A DNA stretch of 64,000 nucleotides from Paraphoma chrysanthemicola (GCA_020744225.1 JAGMWG010000011.1:1411356-1475355), one strand, 5' to 3'; positions 45,831-57,650 are shown, numbered from the stretch's first letter. Numbers and translations: made by a program. The notes: a model not told the origin generated them from the sequence alone.

Positions 45831-46672
45831 GGTCTGGAAAGCTTGGGTGGGTAGTTTGAGAGGGATAAAACGCAAAGGTTTGTAGTACGCAAAGGTTTGT
45901 AGTACGCAAAGGTTTGTAGTTTACTCCGCTTGATCTGTATGTGGAGGTACTTCAGCAGGGACCAGGAGCCGAATGACCGATGACGTATGATCTCGGTAAG
46001 GCCTCACCCAATCATTCCACTCACGCGACACAACACCGCATTTAGCGGCACGTTCGCGAGGTTGAATGAACAATCTCGGAAAGACTTTTTTTCGCGCTTG
46101 CAGAAGGAAACGATGCGTGTAACGTGCGAGGTACAGCCGTCCGCGCATGATCGACACGTCCATGCTAGTACAATATGACGATTAATAGAACAGAGTTTAT
46201 GCGCTTAAGTTAGCATTCACTAGCGAACACTAGCTTAGCTTTTCTCGGAGTATCTCAAAGCTTTCATACCCTTCGAACTTAGCAATCTGCCATGTAGCTA
46301 ATTTATTCGCGATGCCGCGCACATCAGCCCCGGAATTGACGAGTAGCGGAACAACAGCAAAGAAACCAGGCAGATACTCGACGTCCCATGAAGCGCTCCA
46401 TGAGCGAATTAGAATTCTATCTCGTGAAATTAGCCTCGAGGGCTTGAACCCAGACAGACGTCAGTGCGCAGCACTTCTTTTCAGCTACAACACGCATTGG
46501 GACTGTGATTCGTGGTTTGTTGTCGCGCGCGGTTAGCTGCCCCTTCTCAGCCCAACTCACACATCTGAGGCTGTTCCTCTATTTTCAGCTAAAGGCTCCG
46601 CATAATAAAGCCCCCGCTGTCGACCAAAACCATTCCTCCTTGCATCTAACAACTTGCGACTCTAGAGGCGGA
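45831..46672. other. Intergenic region including a 17-bp tandem repeat
   Basis: An 842-bp stretch between the membrane-protein gene (-) and the truncated HET gene (+). Sequence from about 46180 on is patchy and AT-richer, with TAGC-rich tracts such as AGCGAACACTAGCTTAGC. A 74-codon open frame (46312-46536) is not convincing and could be decayed transposon sequence. Confidence 0.4.
45871..45921. repeat. 17-bp tandem repeat, three copies
   Basis: The unit CGCAAAGGTTTGTAGTA occurs three times in direct order (45871-45887, 45888-45904, 45905-45921; the last copy ends TT instead of TA). It lies 41 bp before the start codon at 45830 of the minus-strand gene, so it is inside that gene's promoter or leader. 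Confidence 0.95.
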
Positions 46673-47209
46673 ATGGAAATCCCCAAAGCCTTATACGCAC
46701 CGCTGTCCCTCAGCGGAGAGGCAGCGTGGCCTCGAATTCGACTGCTACGCGTTTTCCCGTCTACAGAACCAGACGCTCCGATCTGCTCCACCCTCTCCGT
46801 CCACACCCTCACTTCCAATCTACAATTTACCGCCCTCTCGTACGAATGGGGCCGACCTTATAAGCCAACCAAGGAGCATTCGGCGCCTACCCTAGAGGTC
46901 AACGGCTTGACGATCCCTATTCAGCCCAATCTGCATCATGCGCTTCGCCACCTCCGAGGGAACCAAGCAGACTTGGTTACCTGGGTTGATGCCATATGTA
47001 TTAATCAGAAAGATGACGATGAGAAGAGGCGGCAAGTTGGGTTGATGGCTGAATTGTACAGCCTTGCAAGCATGACCCTTGCTTGGATAGGAACGGGCAC
47101 GAAGGACAGCGATGTTGCAATGGCGACGTTGGAGAAGGTTGGTCAAGAGATGCTGAAGAAGTCGAAGTTCAAGATCTCAGAAGAAGAAACGGGTTCGAAA
47201 GGAACCTAA
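46673..47209 (+). pseudogene. HET (heterokaryon incompatibility) domain gene, truncated
   Basis: The frame from the ATG at 46673 gives 178 residues with a clear HET domain: FTALSYEWG, LHHALRHLRG, TWVDAICINQKDDDEKRRQV, MAELYSLASMTLAWIG. HET domains drive cell death upon recognition of non-self, mostly in large proteins of 500-800 residues. Here the protein ends just after the HET core (DVAMATLEKVGQEMLKKSK..) and meets a stop where unrelated AT-rich repeat DNA begins. The gene therefore appears cut off by the subtelomeric block. The cut lies at GGAACCTAACATG, which includes the CCTAAC seam motif seen at the TLH copies. A short HET-only protein is a possible alternative. Confidence 0.75.
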
Positions 47210-47220
47210 CATGTATTCCA

Positions 47221-47325
47221 CGAAGGAGGTGACTTCCCTCCTTCGCTTTTGCTAACAAAATTTTAGCGCCCGCACGGACACTAAGGTTCCCTCCTTCGCT
47301 TTTTCAAAGTGCAATCCTTCGCTAT
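47221..47325. repeat. Direct and inverted short repeats at edge of AT-rich block
   Basis: CCCTCCTTCGCTTTT occurs at 47236-47250 and again at 47289-47303, with a third partial copy (TCCTTCGCTA) near 47315. CGAAGGAGG at 47221-47229 is the inverted match of CCTCCTTCG at 47237-47245, making a small hairpin. This sits just after the HET truncation and may mark the end of an old transposon. Confidence 0.7.
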
Positions 47326-47339
47326 TTCCTTGCCTCAAA

Positions 47340-50300
47340 ATTAATGCAATTTTCGCACAGCCTGTAGCAGGTAATTTTTAAATCTGTCTGCAATTTACAG
47401 TATAATTAAGCGTAGTAAGCGTAAGATACATAGTAGGGCAGTTTGTATATAGAGGTTGTAGAGGCCTACGCGCAATACTAAGCGAACACTAAAACATAGA
47501 TACAGCTACTAGTTCTAATTAACTGTGCAACAGTACAGTATAGTAGTAATAGTAATATTATAACTAACTATAAATCTATACAGCTAAATGCACTACTCTA
47601 TAAGATAGAATAGCTCTAACAGAGTTAATTAACAGAGCTGTAGTATAGGCGTGCAGCTCTCTAGTAATGCTTAAGACTGTGCTGCTCTAATGCTGTCGCT
47701 GTCTCTACTGTTCTTACTATTCTAGACCTCCTTAATCTTGTAGATTGTTGTAGGCTTAGCTTTAATACTAAGAGGTGTCTTCTTGCTAATAGCTCTGCTA
47801 GCAATTCTATTAGGCCTAAGCTAGCTATCTAGAGTCTAGGCTACTATAATAACGTCTAAATTTACCTTCTTTACAAGATCTAGCTATATATAAAGCTCTA
47901 GAACGCGTAAAGTATACTCTAGCTACGTATTAGAGATAACGCTGTGCAGTACTAGGCAAAAGCTGCCTTATTCTAGCGCCTAGCCTATTATATACTAGCG
48001 CATCTCTTAAGACACACGATTCTTAAAAAGCTATCTATCTTTCTTAGTTAGCTAAGCGTACAATAAGGCTAGTAAGTTATCTACTACTTCTAAATATATC
48101 TAATCTTTACTATTACAACTGCGTGCAGTGCTAGTTATAATATTCTTGTTGCTCTTGTAGATTTACTTAATTTTCTTCTAGTATACCTATTCTAGTAGAG
48201 CAGCTGCCTAGTAATATATAATATAAATAGTAGCTATCTTACCTTTAGACTAGTTATACATCTCCTAGACAAAGTAAAAGGCGTTATTAGCTGTGTTTAT
48301 ACAGCTTCTACTATACACCTAACTTTATATACTACTAAAATCCTAGCTTACTATAATTACGTTATAGTTATAATAAAAGAGTAACTCTTATTTACGCTAG
48401 GCTTGTAGGAACTAAGCAGTATAGACTTATAAGAATACATTACCTATCTTATAGGCCTTTTTGAGTAATAAGTAGACTATAAGGTAAAGTATCTTAGTAC
48501 TAGTAAAGAAATTAGTATTACCTGTATATAGTTATTTAATAATCTAGGTAATAAGAGTCTTATCTAGCTGTATAATTAACGTGTACGCAGTATACTCTTT
48601 GCGCAGTATCTTGTTATTTAGTGTAAGTAATTCTAGTTTGTACTGCTTCTTAGCTTGCATAGCTTCTTATTTTCTAATATACTGTTTTTTTGCTGTTATA
48701 GTATTGTTAGTATAGTAGGTATACTTAGAAGAGAGAGTACTAGCTTTAGCTAGCTTAATAATACTATCTACCTCGTCTACTTTACTAACTACAGAGCTAG
48801 CTATCTCTTTAGCCTCTAACTTGTCTTATTGTGTGCGCTTAAGTAATACTAGTTCTAGTGCTAAGCTAGAGCGCTTCTCTCTTAGAGCTAAAGTAGAGCG
48901 TTCTAGTATAAAAGCTGCTAAGTTAGAAGCCTATAGTATAGGCTAGTATTTTGTTTACGCTTTCTGTGCTAATAGAAGTAGTATACTTTCTCTTAGAGAG
49001 GCTAGTTTGTTAGCTGTATAAGCTAAGTAAGTCTAAGTATTATTAGATAGTGTGTTTAGTAAGAGAGTTTTACGTACTAGCTAGATAGTAGATAGTAAAG
49101 AGTGTGCAATAAAGATTAGGTTGTATAGGCTATTAGAGCTTAGTATAATCTAGTCTACACTATAACGCTAAGGTAGAGTACTAGTGTAGAAGAATTTTAT
49201 ATTAAAGAAGATGCGCTTATATTCTGTATTAAGTAGTTTGTAAACTAAGACAGTTATAGCTAGAAAAAAGCTGTAAGAACTGCTGTTAAATATATATACA
49301 GAATCTGCTAGTAGGGCCTCTTAAGCTGCTAAGAGTATAGTATAGTAAGATAGTAAAGAGGTTTAATAGTGTTAAATATTTATATTATAATTATATAAAT
49401 GTTACGCTAAGCTAGATTTAGTAAACTTTAATTTAGTGCTAAACCTAGCTAATTATTATTAAACTTTAAGTAAGTATAGCTAGGAGTAGAGTAATTAAAT
49501 ATAAAGAAGTAGAGTACTATATACGTAGTAAGTGCAATAGTGTTCTAAGATTATAACTAATATTACTACGTTAGAGATATAGTATAAAGAAAGAGTATAG
49601 TACAGAAGTTAACGCGTTATACTAAATACTACTAATAAAGCTTATCTTAGAGAACTGCCTTTATTAAATAGAAGTAGCGCTCTAGTAACGAAGTTACTAG
49701 TGTATACACTAGCACTATAGACGTTTTTACAGAGCTATTTAAGCACTAATATAAGCTGTATATAATTATCTATTAACCTTACACTATTACTATACTGTCT
49801 ATATAGATTACTGCTTATATAAAGGCTTACTATCTAAAAGTACTAGTTAGTCTACGTAAGAAAGTTATAGTAATTATATACACGCTGTCTAAACTAGCGT
49901 AGAACTTATATAATATGTGTATCTTAAAGTCTGTAGAAGATTATGTTATATATCTATAGTATCTTAGTAATAGATTTATATACATATTTACTGCGTGTAG
50001 ATATGCTTACATAATACTATAATAGATACGCGCCTATTACAATAGTAAATATAGCTAAGTAAGTAACTAGTAGCGTAGTAAGAATATAAAGAAGATAAAT
50101 ACCTAGCTAAGTAACTAGATGTAGATAGATAGCTAGTCTTGCTAACGTATATTTTGAGCTGCTAGCTAGCTAGTGTATATAGCTATTAGAGCCTGCCTAG
50201 TAGTAGTACAGATAACTAATATTTAGTAGAGCGTCTTCTCTAGCTAGCAAAATAACTACAGTAAGTACTAGACACTATAAGCATAGGTAGTTATTAAAGA

Positions 50301-52084
50301 AAGCTATTGTGTTAAGATAGATGTATAGCTAGAGCTAATAGTATAAGTGCCTTATCTTTAAGGCTGCTTAAGAACGTTCCTGCTTAAGGCTCGTAAGCTA
50401 CTTAAGGTAAGTAAGGAACACGAACTAAGCGTTGCTTATAGAGCTATGTAGTAGGTAATACGTAAGACTTTCTAAAGCTGCTGCTTTAAGGTAGTAAGAT
50501 AACACACGTTAGAGCTTATTAAATAACGTAAGATAGGTACACTATTAAATAAAAAGCTCTTCTATACTAAACAGCGCGTTTAGATAATTAAGAGATATAG
50601 TCTAAAGTTACTACGCGTATTCTACTACTTATAGTATATATATAGCTGTATAGAGTAGCTACTGTATAAGCTTAGTAGCCTCTAATAAGTAGCTCTATTA
50701 TAAGTATAGTAGAGTGTAAGCTAAGAGAGTAATACTATAAAGATAGAAAAGTATTACTTATAGTTATAGGTATACTTACTAGATTATACGCTACTTACTA
50801 ATAAATATAAAAGTAGTTTACTAAGTAGAGTTATAGTACTAGGTCTTAAACCTAGCTACTATAGAGGAGAGTAAGTGCCTATATATAAGTTCTCTTTAAT
50901 ACTTTTAGCTCTTATTACTACGTCTAAGACTCTAGTCGTATACTATACTTACTACTAACAGAAATAGGTAATACTAGCTAAGTTAGACTCTGCGCTTGTA
51001 ATAAGTAAGCTAGTAAGTAAAATAGCTATATAATTTATAATACTGTTTGATTTTAATAATAGTGCAACCTCTATAAACTGCTTACTCTATCTAAGAGTAT
51101 TAGTAAGAGTAGAGTCTAAGTATTGTAATGTAGATAGCGTTCTATTATAAAGTAGTAACTAGCTCTTAATTAATTAGTAGAGCTTCTCTCTAGATAACTT
51201 ATACTTAATAGTTAAGAGTCTATATAAGATAGTAAGACTGCAGCTACTAAAAGATATACTGTTACTAGATCTAGATGCGTAAGATTAGGTGCAGCTAAGT
51301 ATAACTATACTTCTTAAACTTTCTCTAGATATAATTATAGACTAGCTAGCTAAGACGTTAACTAAGTATAGCTTTCTAAACTACCTAGATAATAATATAA
51401 AGTTGTAGTAGGTATAGCTACTGTATAGAGTTGTTAAAGAGCTAGCTCTGTAAGAGAGATTTATACGCGGCATAAATACAATGTAATAGCTCTTACGTAC
51501 GCTCTAGTATAACGTAGCTGTAGCTGCTTATATAAAGACTATACGTTATTTTAAGAAGACTCTCTTTACGCTAGTCTATTTGTTAGTAGGTAGACTAGCT
51601 TATAGAATAGAGATTATATTAATTTAGTATAAGAATAGTGTAGAGAGTGTTAAGCACTAAAGTGTATTTATAGAAGATAGTCTTATATTGTTTATAACTA
51701 CGTATTACAAGAGCTACGACTTTACTAAGAAGGTTAAGACTATCTATTACTATGTACTCTGTAAGGTAGGTAAGCTAGTAGTATACTTTCTTAGGCTAGA
51801 GCAGCTCTTTGTTAACAACCTCTAGATAATGTATTATAACGTTAAGAACTAGACAATCTTTCTCTAGGAGCTAGTACTAGAAGAGAAGAATAAAGATAGT
51901 AAGAATAAAGACAACGTTAATAAAAGAGAAGAGAATACTAATAGAGAGAGCAGGAATAAGAATAGAAAGTAGATGCCTATAAATTTAGATAGATACTAGA
52001 GTATAGACTGTATTTAACGCGTACTAAAGAAGTAGATATTCTAGTATATAGTAGCTTTGCTTAGTACTAAAGTATAGTAATATA
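47340..52084. mobile_element. AT-rich block, probably RIP-destroyed repeat DNA
   Basis: About 4.7 kb very rich in TA, TAG and CTA words, with no open frame of 60 codons on either strand. GC-rich coding sequence begins abruptly on both sides. Heavy C-to-T change in repeats is the outcome of repeat-induced point mutation in Pezizomycotina, and the neighbouring TLH copy shows the same type of change directly. The block may be one or more old transposons. I could not assign a class because too few codons survive. It lies between the truncated HET gene and the TLH array and probably forms heterochromatin. Confidence 0.7.
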
Positions 52085-55000
52085 CCTAACTAATATGAGG
52101 CAGGGTTTTAGGCCTAATTTTCGCCAAATATCGCTTAACGTTAGGGTTTCCCACTTTTCGCACGGCAATTCTGAGGCCTGAAACCTACTTCATCAACCCC
52201 CCGAAACTCAAGAACTTCTGACTGTTATCTATTAATATTTGGTACAGATTTATCTTAAAATTACATGCATAATTAATCTCTAGAGTTGCAGCATATTAGT
52301 CTTGTGTTGCGTCGTTGAAATCACTGCTGCAGACACAGAGGACGTTGGGATGGAGAACCCCGTCTGGGACAGCCGAGCAGCTGTCGCGCAAGCTAAGTAG
52401 CAAATTAACAACAGCGCACGTTGCGCAAACGACTGACAATGGCTGCAGAAAATTACTAGAGAGAACTGCGATACTGTTATCTACTTTCTTGAAGAATTTA
52501 GCGTTCTTGTGTGCAAACAGCACCATACAGGAGTCGTCAATCTTGACAGGCACTTACGAGAACAGCATGGAACCCCCATTGCACAGCGACGACAAGTACT
52601 AGAGCACTTTGCACAATTTTCTGTTGTCAATCCAAGTATAGTCGAACTGCTAGAGGAGCCCGCAGCGCTCATTCCCGAACTCGGGGCGCCGTTGAGCGGT
52701 ATGCAGTGCAGAGCGTGCAGCTTCATTACAGTTAGCACGAGCAGCATAAAGACACACTGCAGAAAATTGCACTAACTTTCTTGGATAGGGGATAAAAGCG
52801 CATTGTATTCAACTGTGAAAGTTCAGACGTTTTTTAGCAGCGGGGGGTTGCAGAAATATTTTATTGTTGATTTAGGTGCTGAAAACAATGTTGAGAATTC
52901 CGAAAGATTGAAACTAAACTAGGTTGCTTAGCAGTAGCTTAGTGATTATCAAAAAGTGCGAAAACAGATTGACGACGACATGCAAGTAATGGAAGAGGCA
53001 GCAAAGACTGATAAAACTGGCTGGTTCACGAGAACAAAGTGGTTGCCGTTTCTGAAAGGCCGCAATCTCGCTTATCTGGGCTACGCAGCCTGCTTACCTG
53101 ATCGCAACGAGGCAAAGCTACGTCTTGCTGCTGAGCTAACAGAAAAATTAATTGAGTAGAGTGTGAGGGGGCTAGCGACACTTCCAGATGAGATATGGCG
53201 ATGGCTTAAAAGTGCAAAGCAGACAGAGGTTGATGTACGTCCGTTGGCGCGAATGCAGAACCCTGAGAGTCAGGCAACGTACGCTGGCTACATGGTCCGA
53301 TTTGTGTGCTTCTATCTCCGCATTATCGCCGACGAAGAGCGTCGAGTAGATGAATTTTATCACAAGGGTCTCAGCTTGTTAACAGTGGTGATGAGGAAAG
53401 CAGCGAGGATAGCAGCACGGAGAGCGAGTGCAACGACAGTGGTAAGGACAATAACGCTGGAAGCTCTGACAACGACAGCATTGCGCCGCTGCGTATACTG
53501 CGCAAGAATACGCAAGTTGACAAACTGAAAGACGCGCGGGAGCTGTTTACGTGGAAGGGCGATCAGAAGGCGCTGGCAATGCAGCTCTGGCTGACGCTGG
53601 ACGATAGCGACGCGACCGCTCAGACGAGCGCTCTGCTTGACTCGCTGACTTTATTTATTCTTACGGGGTATGGTAATGACGCGATGTCGACTGGTCTGGT
53701 GCAGTATCTCGCCGTGCTAGGCATAGACACGTAGACGAACCGCTTGCGCACGGCAAAGAATTACTCGTACATGCTGGCTGGCGTTGTGTACTGTACTCGG
53801 GTGCTAGCTGTTGAAAAGTTGCTTCCGGCAGCTGAACGTGAAGATCAGACAGAGGAAGATTGCGATCGATTCTTAGATATGCGCAAGAAGTATCTGGCGG
53901 ACGGCTCGTACAGTCCGATGAGTGCAATGCTTAGTCTGCTGGCATACGGTAAGCACGCAGCGATGAACGAAGGGAACGCTGGCAACACTTCTTGGTCGCC
54001 CGACAAGAAGACTTTCTATCTTAACGGTCGGCTGATCGAGGTTCAACGCTTCTGCAAGATGGCACAGAGCATGGAGGCTGAGTTGGTGGAGCGATTCTGG
54101 CAGCTGTGCTGGGTCGACAATGTTGCTGACCGCTTTGCAATTGATCTGGAGCAGATTACAGACGACGTTACGTTTACAACGCGGGGCAAGTCTTTTGTGA
54201 CAACTGCTGGCAACGGTCTGTCTGAAGGGTTGGCTTGGATGCTGAAGCAGGCGCGGAGTACAGAGGGCGGCATGCGACTGCAGACTTCTGACGGCCGGTG
54301 GAGAAGGAAAAAGGTGCGAGAGTATCTGCGCGAGCTAGACCGTTTCAAGGAGCTCAAGCTGTGTTGCGTGCACGTTGAACAAGGTCAGCCGGCTCGAGGG
54401 TCTGAGATTACGACGACACGGCATCGCAACGGACTACTGCAGGACCGCAATTGGTATATCATCGCTGGTATGATGGTATCAGTGGTTCGCTACTACAAGT
54501 CGCAGTCTCAGTTTGACGCGCCGAAGGTAGTGCCGCGCTTTCTGCCGCCGCGGTTGGGACAGATTATGGCGCTCTACTTGAGTTACTTGCAGCCGTTTGA
54601 AGAGTATCTTGTGGTGCAGGTCTTGGGTGGTGGGGTGCACGACTACATCTGGGGCGACGGGCAGGGGGCATGGGGCACCGACCGACTTACAAGGGTGCTG
54701 GAGCGCGAGACAGGCAAGCGGCTCGGTGTCAAGCTACATACGCTGGGGTACCGTCACACTGCTGTTGGCATTGGCCGGGTCAAAGTGGGCGAGTCATTTG
54801 GTCGGGGCTATCAAGACGAGGTGGGGGAGATGGATGAAGCAGAAGTGGACGAAGATCAGGAAGATCTTCTTGAGCTGCAGAACTCGCGGACAACGTTGAT
54901 GGGCGTGGGCAACTACAGCGTGTCGATTGACATCGTGAAGCATCTCAGCACGCGGTCGATCGATGCGTTCCGGGCACTCAGCACGGCGTGGCATCGCTTC

Positions 55001-55645
55001 TTAGGTGTGGATGGGCAGGCAGCTGAGCACGAAGCGCCGACGCGGCAACGGAAGAGAGCGATGCGGGAGAGCATGTCTGGGCTGGCGATTCTGCCGAAAG
55101 AGAAGGCGGTGCATGTAGAAGACACGCGGGTTACGGCGGTACAGCGAGCGCTACAGAAGGTGTTGGGCAAACAAGACGTTGGGTTTCGGTCGATGGAGCA
55201 GGAACAGGCACTGTACGCGGTGCTGGACAAGCAGACGCCGCTCGTGGTCGTGCTTCCGACTGGGGGAGGGAAGAGCTTGCTGTTCACGCTGCCGGCTTGT
55301 GTGGAAGAGACGGGCGTGACGGTAGTTGTTGTGCCGTACCGGGCGTTGATTGAGGATCTGGTTGGCCGGATTCGCGATGCTGGAGTCGACTGTATGGAAT
55401 GGAAGCATGGCGAAAGCAACCCGGCGTCCGTAGTGGTTGTCAGTGCGGATGTAGCGGGCGACATGACGAGCAACGGCAACTTCTTGGGTTATGCTCGGTT
55501 GCTGAAAGGCAAGGGGTTGCTGCAGCGGATTGTGGTCGACGAGTGTCATCTGGTGCTGACGGCACGGCACTGGCGAGAGAATCTGCTCAAGGTCAAGAAT
55601 CTGCGACTGCTTGGGTGTCCGATGGTGCTATTGACGGCAACGCTG
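52085..55645 (+). pseudogene. TLH element copy A: 5' three-quarters, mutated, cut at the telomere side
   Basis: This copy matches copy E from 57371 to about 60934, with the same leader, zinc-finger, recombinase-like and helicase start regions. Its last shared bases are the CC at 55646-55647, where copy B begins. Over 3.56 kb the lengths differ by one base, a deletion in the T-run near 53355 that breaks the frame. The first 1.7 kb carries many C-to-T and G-to-A changes, with stops such as CAG to TAG near 52395, 52918, 52935, 53156 and 53734. From about 53744 the frame is open for 630 residues, and from about 54060 I saw no difference from copy E. Helicase motifs Ia-VI after TATLP are missing. 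Confidence 0.88.
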
Positions 55646-56234
55646 CCTAACTAATATGAGGCAGGGTTTTAGGCCTAATTTTCGCCAAATATCGCTTAAC
55701 GTTAGGGTTTCCCACTTTTCGCACGGCAATTCTGAGGCCCGAAACCCACTTCATCAACCCCCCGAAACCCAAGAACTTCTGACTGTTATCCATTAATATT
55801 TGGTACAGATTCATCTTAAAATTACATGCACAATCAATCTCTAGAGTTGCAGCACATCAGTCTTGTGTTGCGTCGTTGAAATCACTGCTGCAGACACAGA
55901 GGACGTTGGGATGGAGAACCCCGTCTGGGACAGCCGAGCAGCTGTCGCGCAAGCTAAGCAGCAAATCAACAACAGCGCACGTTGCGCAAACGACCGACAA
56001 TGGCCGCAGAAAATTACTAGAGAGAACTGCGACACTATTATCTGCTTTCTTGAAGAATTTGGCGTTCTTGTGTGCAAACAGCACCATACAGGAGTCGTCA
56101 ATCTTGACAGGCACTTACGAGAACAGCATGGAACCCCCATTGCACAGCGACGACAAGTACTAGAGCACTTTGCACAATTTTCTGTTGTCAATCCAAGTAC
56201 AGTCGAACTGCTAGAGGAGCCCGCAGCGCTCATT
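55646..56234 (+). pseudogene. TLH element copy B: leader plus zinc-finger start
   Basis: A 589-bp unit starting CCTAACTAATATGAGG and matching copy E from 57371 to 57959, cut at the CC in GCGCTCATTCC. The coding part is open from MCCVVEITAADTEDV (55863) to the cut, so the N-terminal reading frame that copy E has lost through two stop codons is intact here. It contains the first C2H2-like finger (LVCKQHHTGVVNLDRHLREQ) but nothing beyond. It cannot make a full protein. Confidence 0.9.
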
Positions 56235-56781
56235 CCTAACTAATATGAGGCAGGGTTTTAGGCCTAATTTTCGCCAAATATCGCTTAACGTTAGGGTTTC
56301 CCACTTTTCGCACGGCAATTCTGAGGCCCGAAACCCACTTCATCAACCCCCCGAAACCCAAGAACTTCTGACTGTTATCCATTAATATTTGGTACAGATT
56401 CATCTTAAAATTACATGCACAATCAATCTCTAGAGTTGCAGCACATCAGTCTTGTGTTGCGTCGTTGAAATCACTGCTGCAGACACAGAGGACGTTGGGA
56501 TGGAGAACCCCGTCTGGGACAGCCGAGCAGCTGTCGCGCAAGCTAAGCAGCAAATCAACAACAGCGCACGTTGCGCAAACGACCGACAATGGCCGCAGAA
56601 AATTACTAGAGAGAACTGCGACACTATTATCTGCTTTCTTGAAGAATTTGGCGTTCTTGTGTGCAAACAGCACCATACAGGAGTCGTCAATCTTGACAGG
56701 CACTTACGAGAACAGCATGGAACCCCCATTGCACAGCGACGACAAGTACTAGAGCACTTTGCACAATTTTCTGTTGTCAAT
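56235..56781 (+). pseudogene. TLH element copy C: leader plus zinc-finger start
   Basis: A 547-bp unit almost identical to copy B but cut 42 bp earlier, at the CC in TTGTCAATCC. It is open from 56452 (MCCVVEITAADTEDV) to the cut. The near-perfect identity to copy B suggests that both were added recently or were kept alike by gene conversion. Confidence 0.9.
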
Positions 56782-57370
56782 CCTAACTAATATGAGGCAG
56801 GGTTTTAGGCCTAATTTTCGCCAAATATCGCTTAACGTTAGGGTTTCCCACTTTTCGCACGGCAATTCTGAGGCCCGAAACCCACTTCATCAACCCCCCG
56901 AAACCCAAGAACTTCTAACTGTTATCCATTAATATTTGGTACAGATTTATCTTAAAATTACATGCACAATCAATCTCTAGAGTTGCAGCACATCAGTCTT
57001 GTGTTGCGTCGTTGAAATCACTGCTGCAGACACAGAGGACGTTGGGATGGAGAACCCCGTCTGGGACAGCCGAGCAGCTGTCGCGCAAGCTAAGCAGCAA
57101 ATCAACAACAGCGCACGTTGCGCAAACGACCAACAATGGCCGCAGAAAATTACTAGAGAGAACTGCGACACTGTTATCTGCTTTCTTAAAGAATTTGGCG
57201 TTCTTGTGTGCAAACAGCACTATACAGGAGTCGTCAATCTTAACAGGCACTTACAAGAACAGCATAGAACCCCTATTGCACAGCAACGACAAGTACTAGA
57301 GCACTTTGCACAATTTTCTGTTGTCAATCCAAGTACAGTCGAACTGCTAGAGGAGCCCGCAGCGCTCATT
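56782..57370 (+). pseudogene. TLH element copy D: leader plus zinc-finger start, lightly mutated
   Basis: A 589-bp unit cut at exactly the same base as copy B (GCGCTCATTCC). It carries about a dozen extra transitions relative to copies B and C, many of the RIP-like TG to TA or CA to TA type (for example CTTGAC to CTTAAC, CATGG to CATAG, CACCAT to CACTAT). The reading frame is still open, with altered residues in the finger (NLNRHLQEQHRTP). Confidence 0.9.
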
Positions 57371-57650
57371 CCTAACTAATATGAGGCAGGGTTTTAGGCC
57401 TAATTTTCGCCAAATATCGCTTAACGTTAGGGTTTCCCACTTTTCGCACGGCAATTCTGAGGCCCGAAACCCACTTCATCAACCCCCCGAAACCCAAGAA
57501 CTTCTGACTGTTATCCATTAATATTTGGTACAGATTCATCTTAAAATTACATGCACAATCAATCTCTAGAGTTGCAGCACATCAGTCTTGTGTTGCGTCG
57601 TTGAAATCACTGCTGCAGACACAGAGGACGTTGGGATGGAGAACCCCGTC
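57371..57650 (+). other. Conserved TLH element leader (left boundary unit)
   Basis: Every copy starts with this region: CCTAACTAATATGAGGCAGG, then TTTTCGCCAAATATCGC, then a telomere-like TTAGGGTTT about 57 bp in (57427-57435), then about 150 bp to the coding start. It is the only part present in all five copies and presumably holds the promoter. The first six bases equal one C-strand telomere unit. Confidence 0.75.

Noticed and set aside
46312..46536. 74-codon plus-strand open frame
   Set aside because: Some charged-helix character (RIRILSREISLEG) but no family match; more likely decayed repeat DNA.
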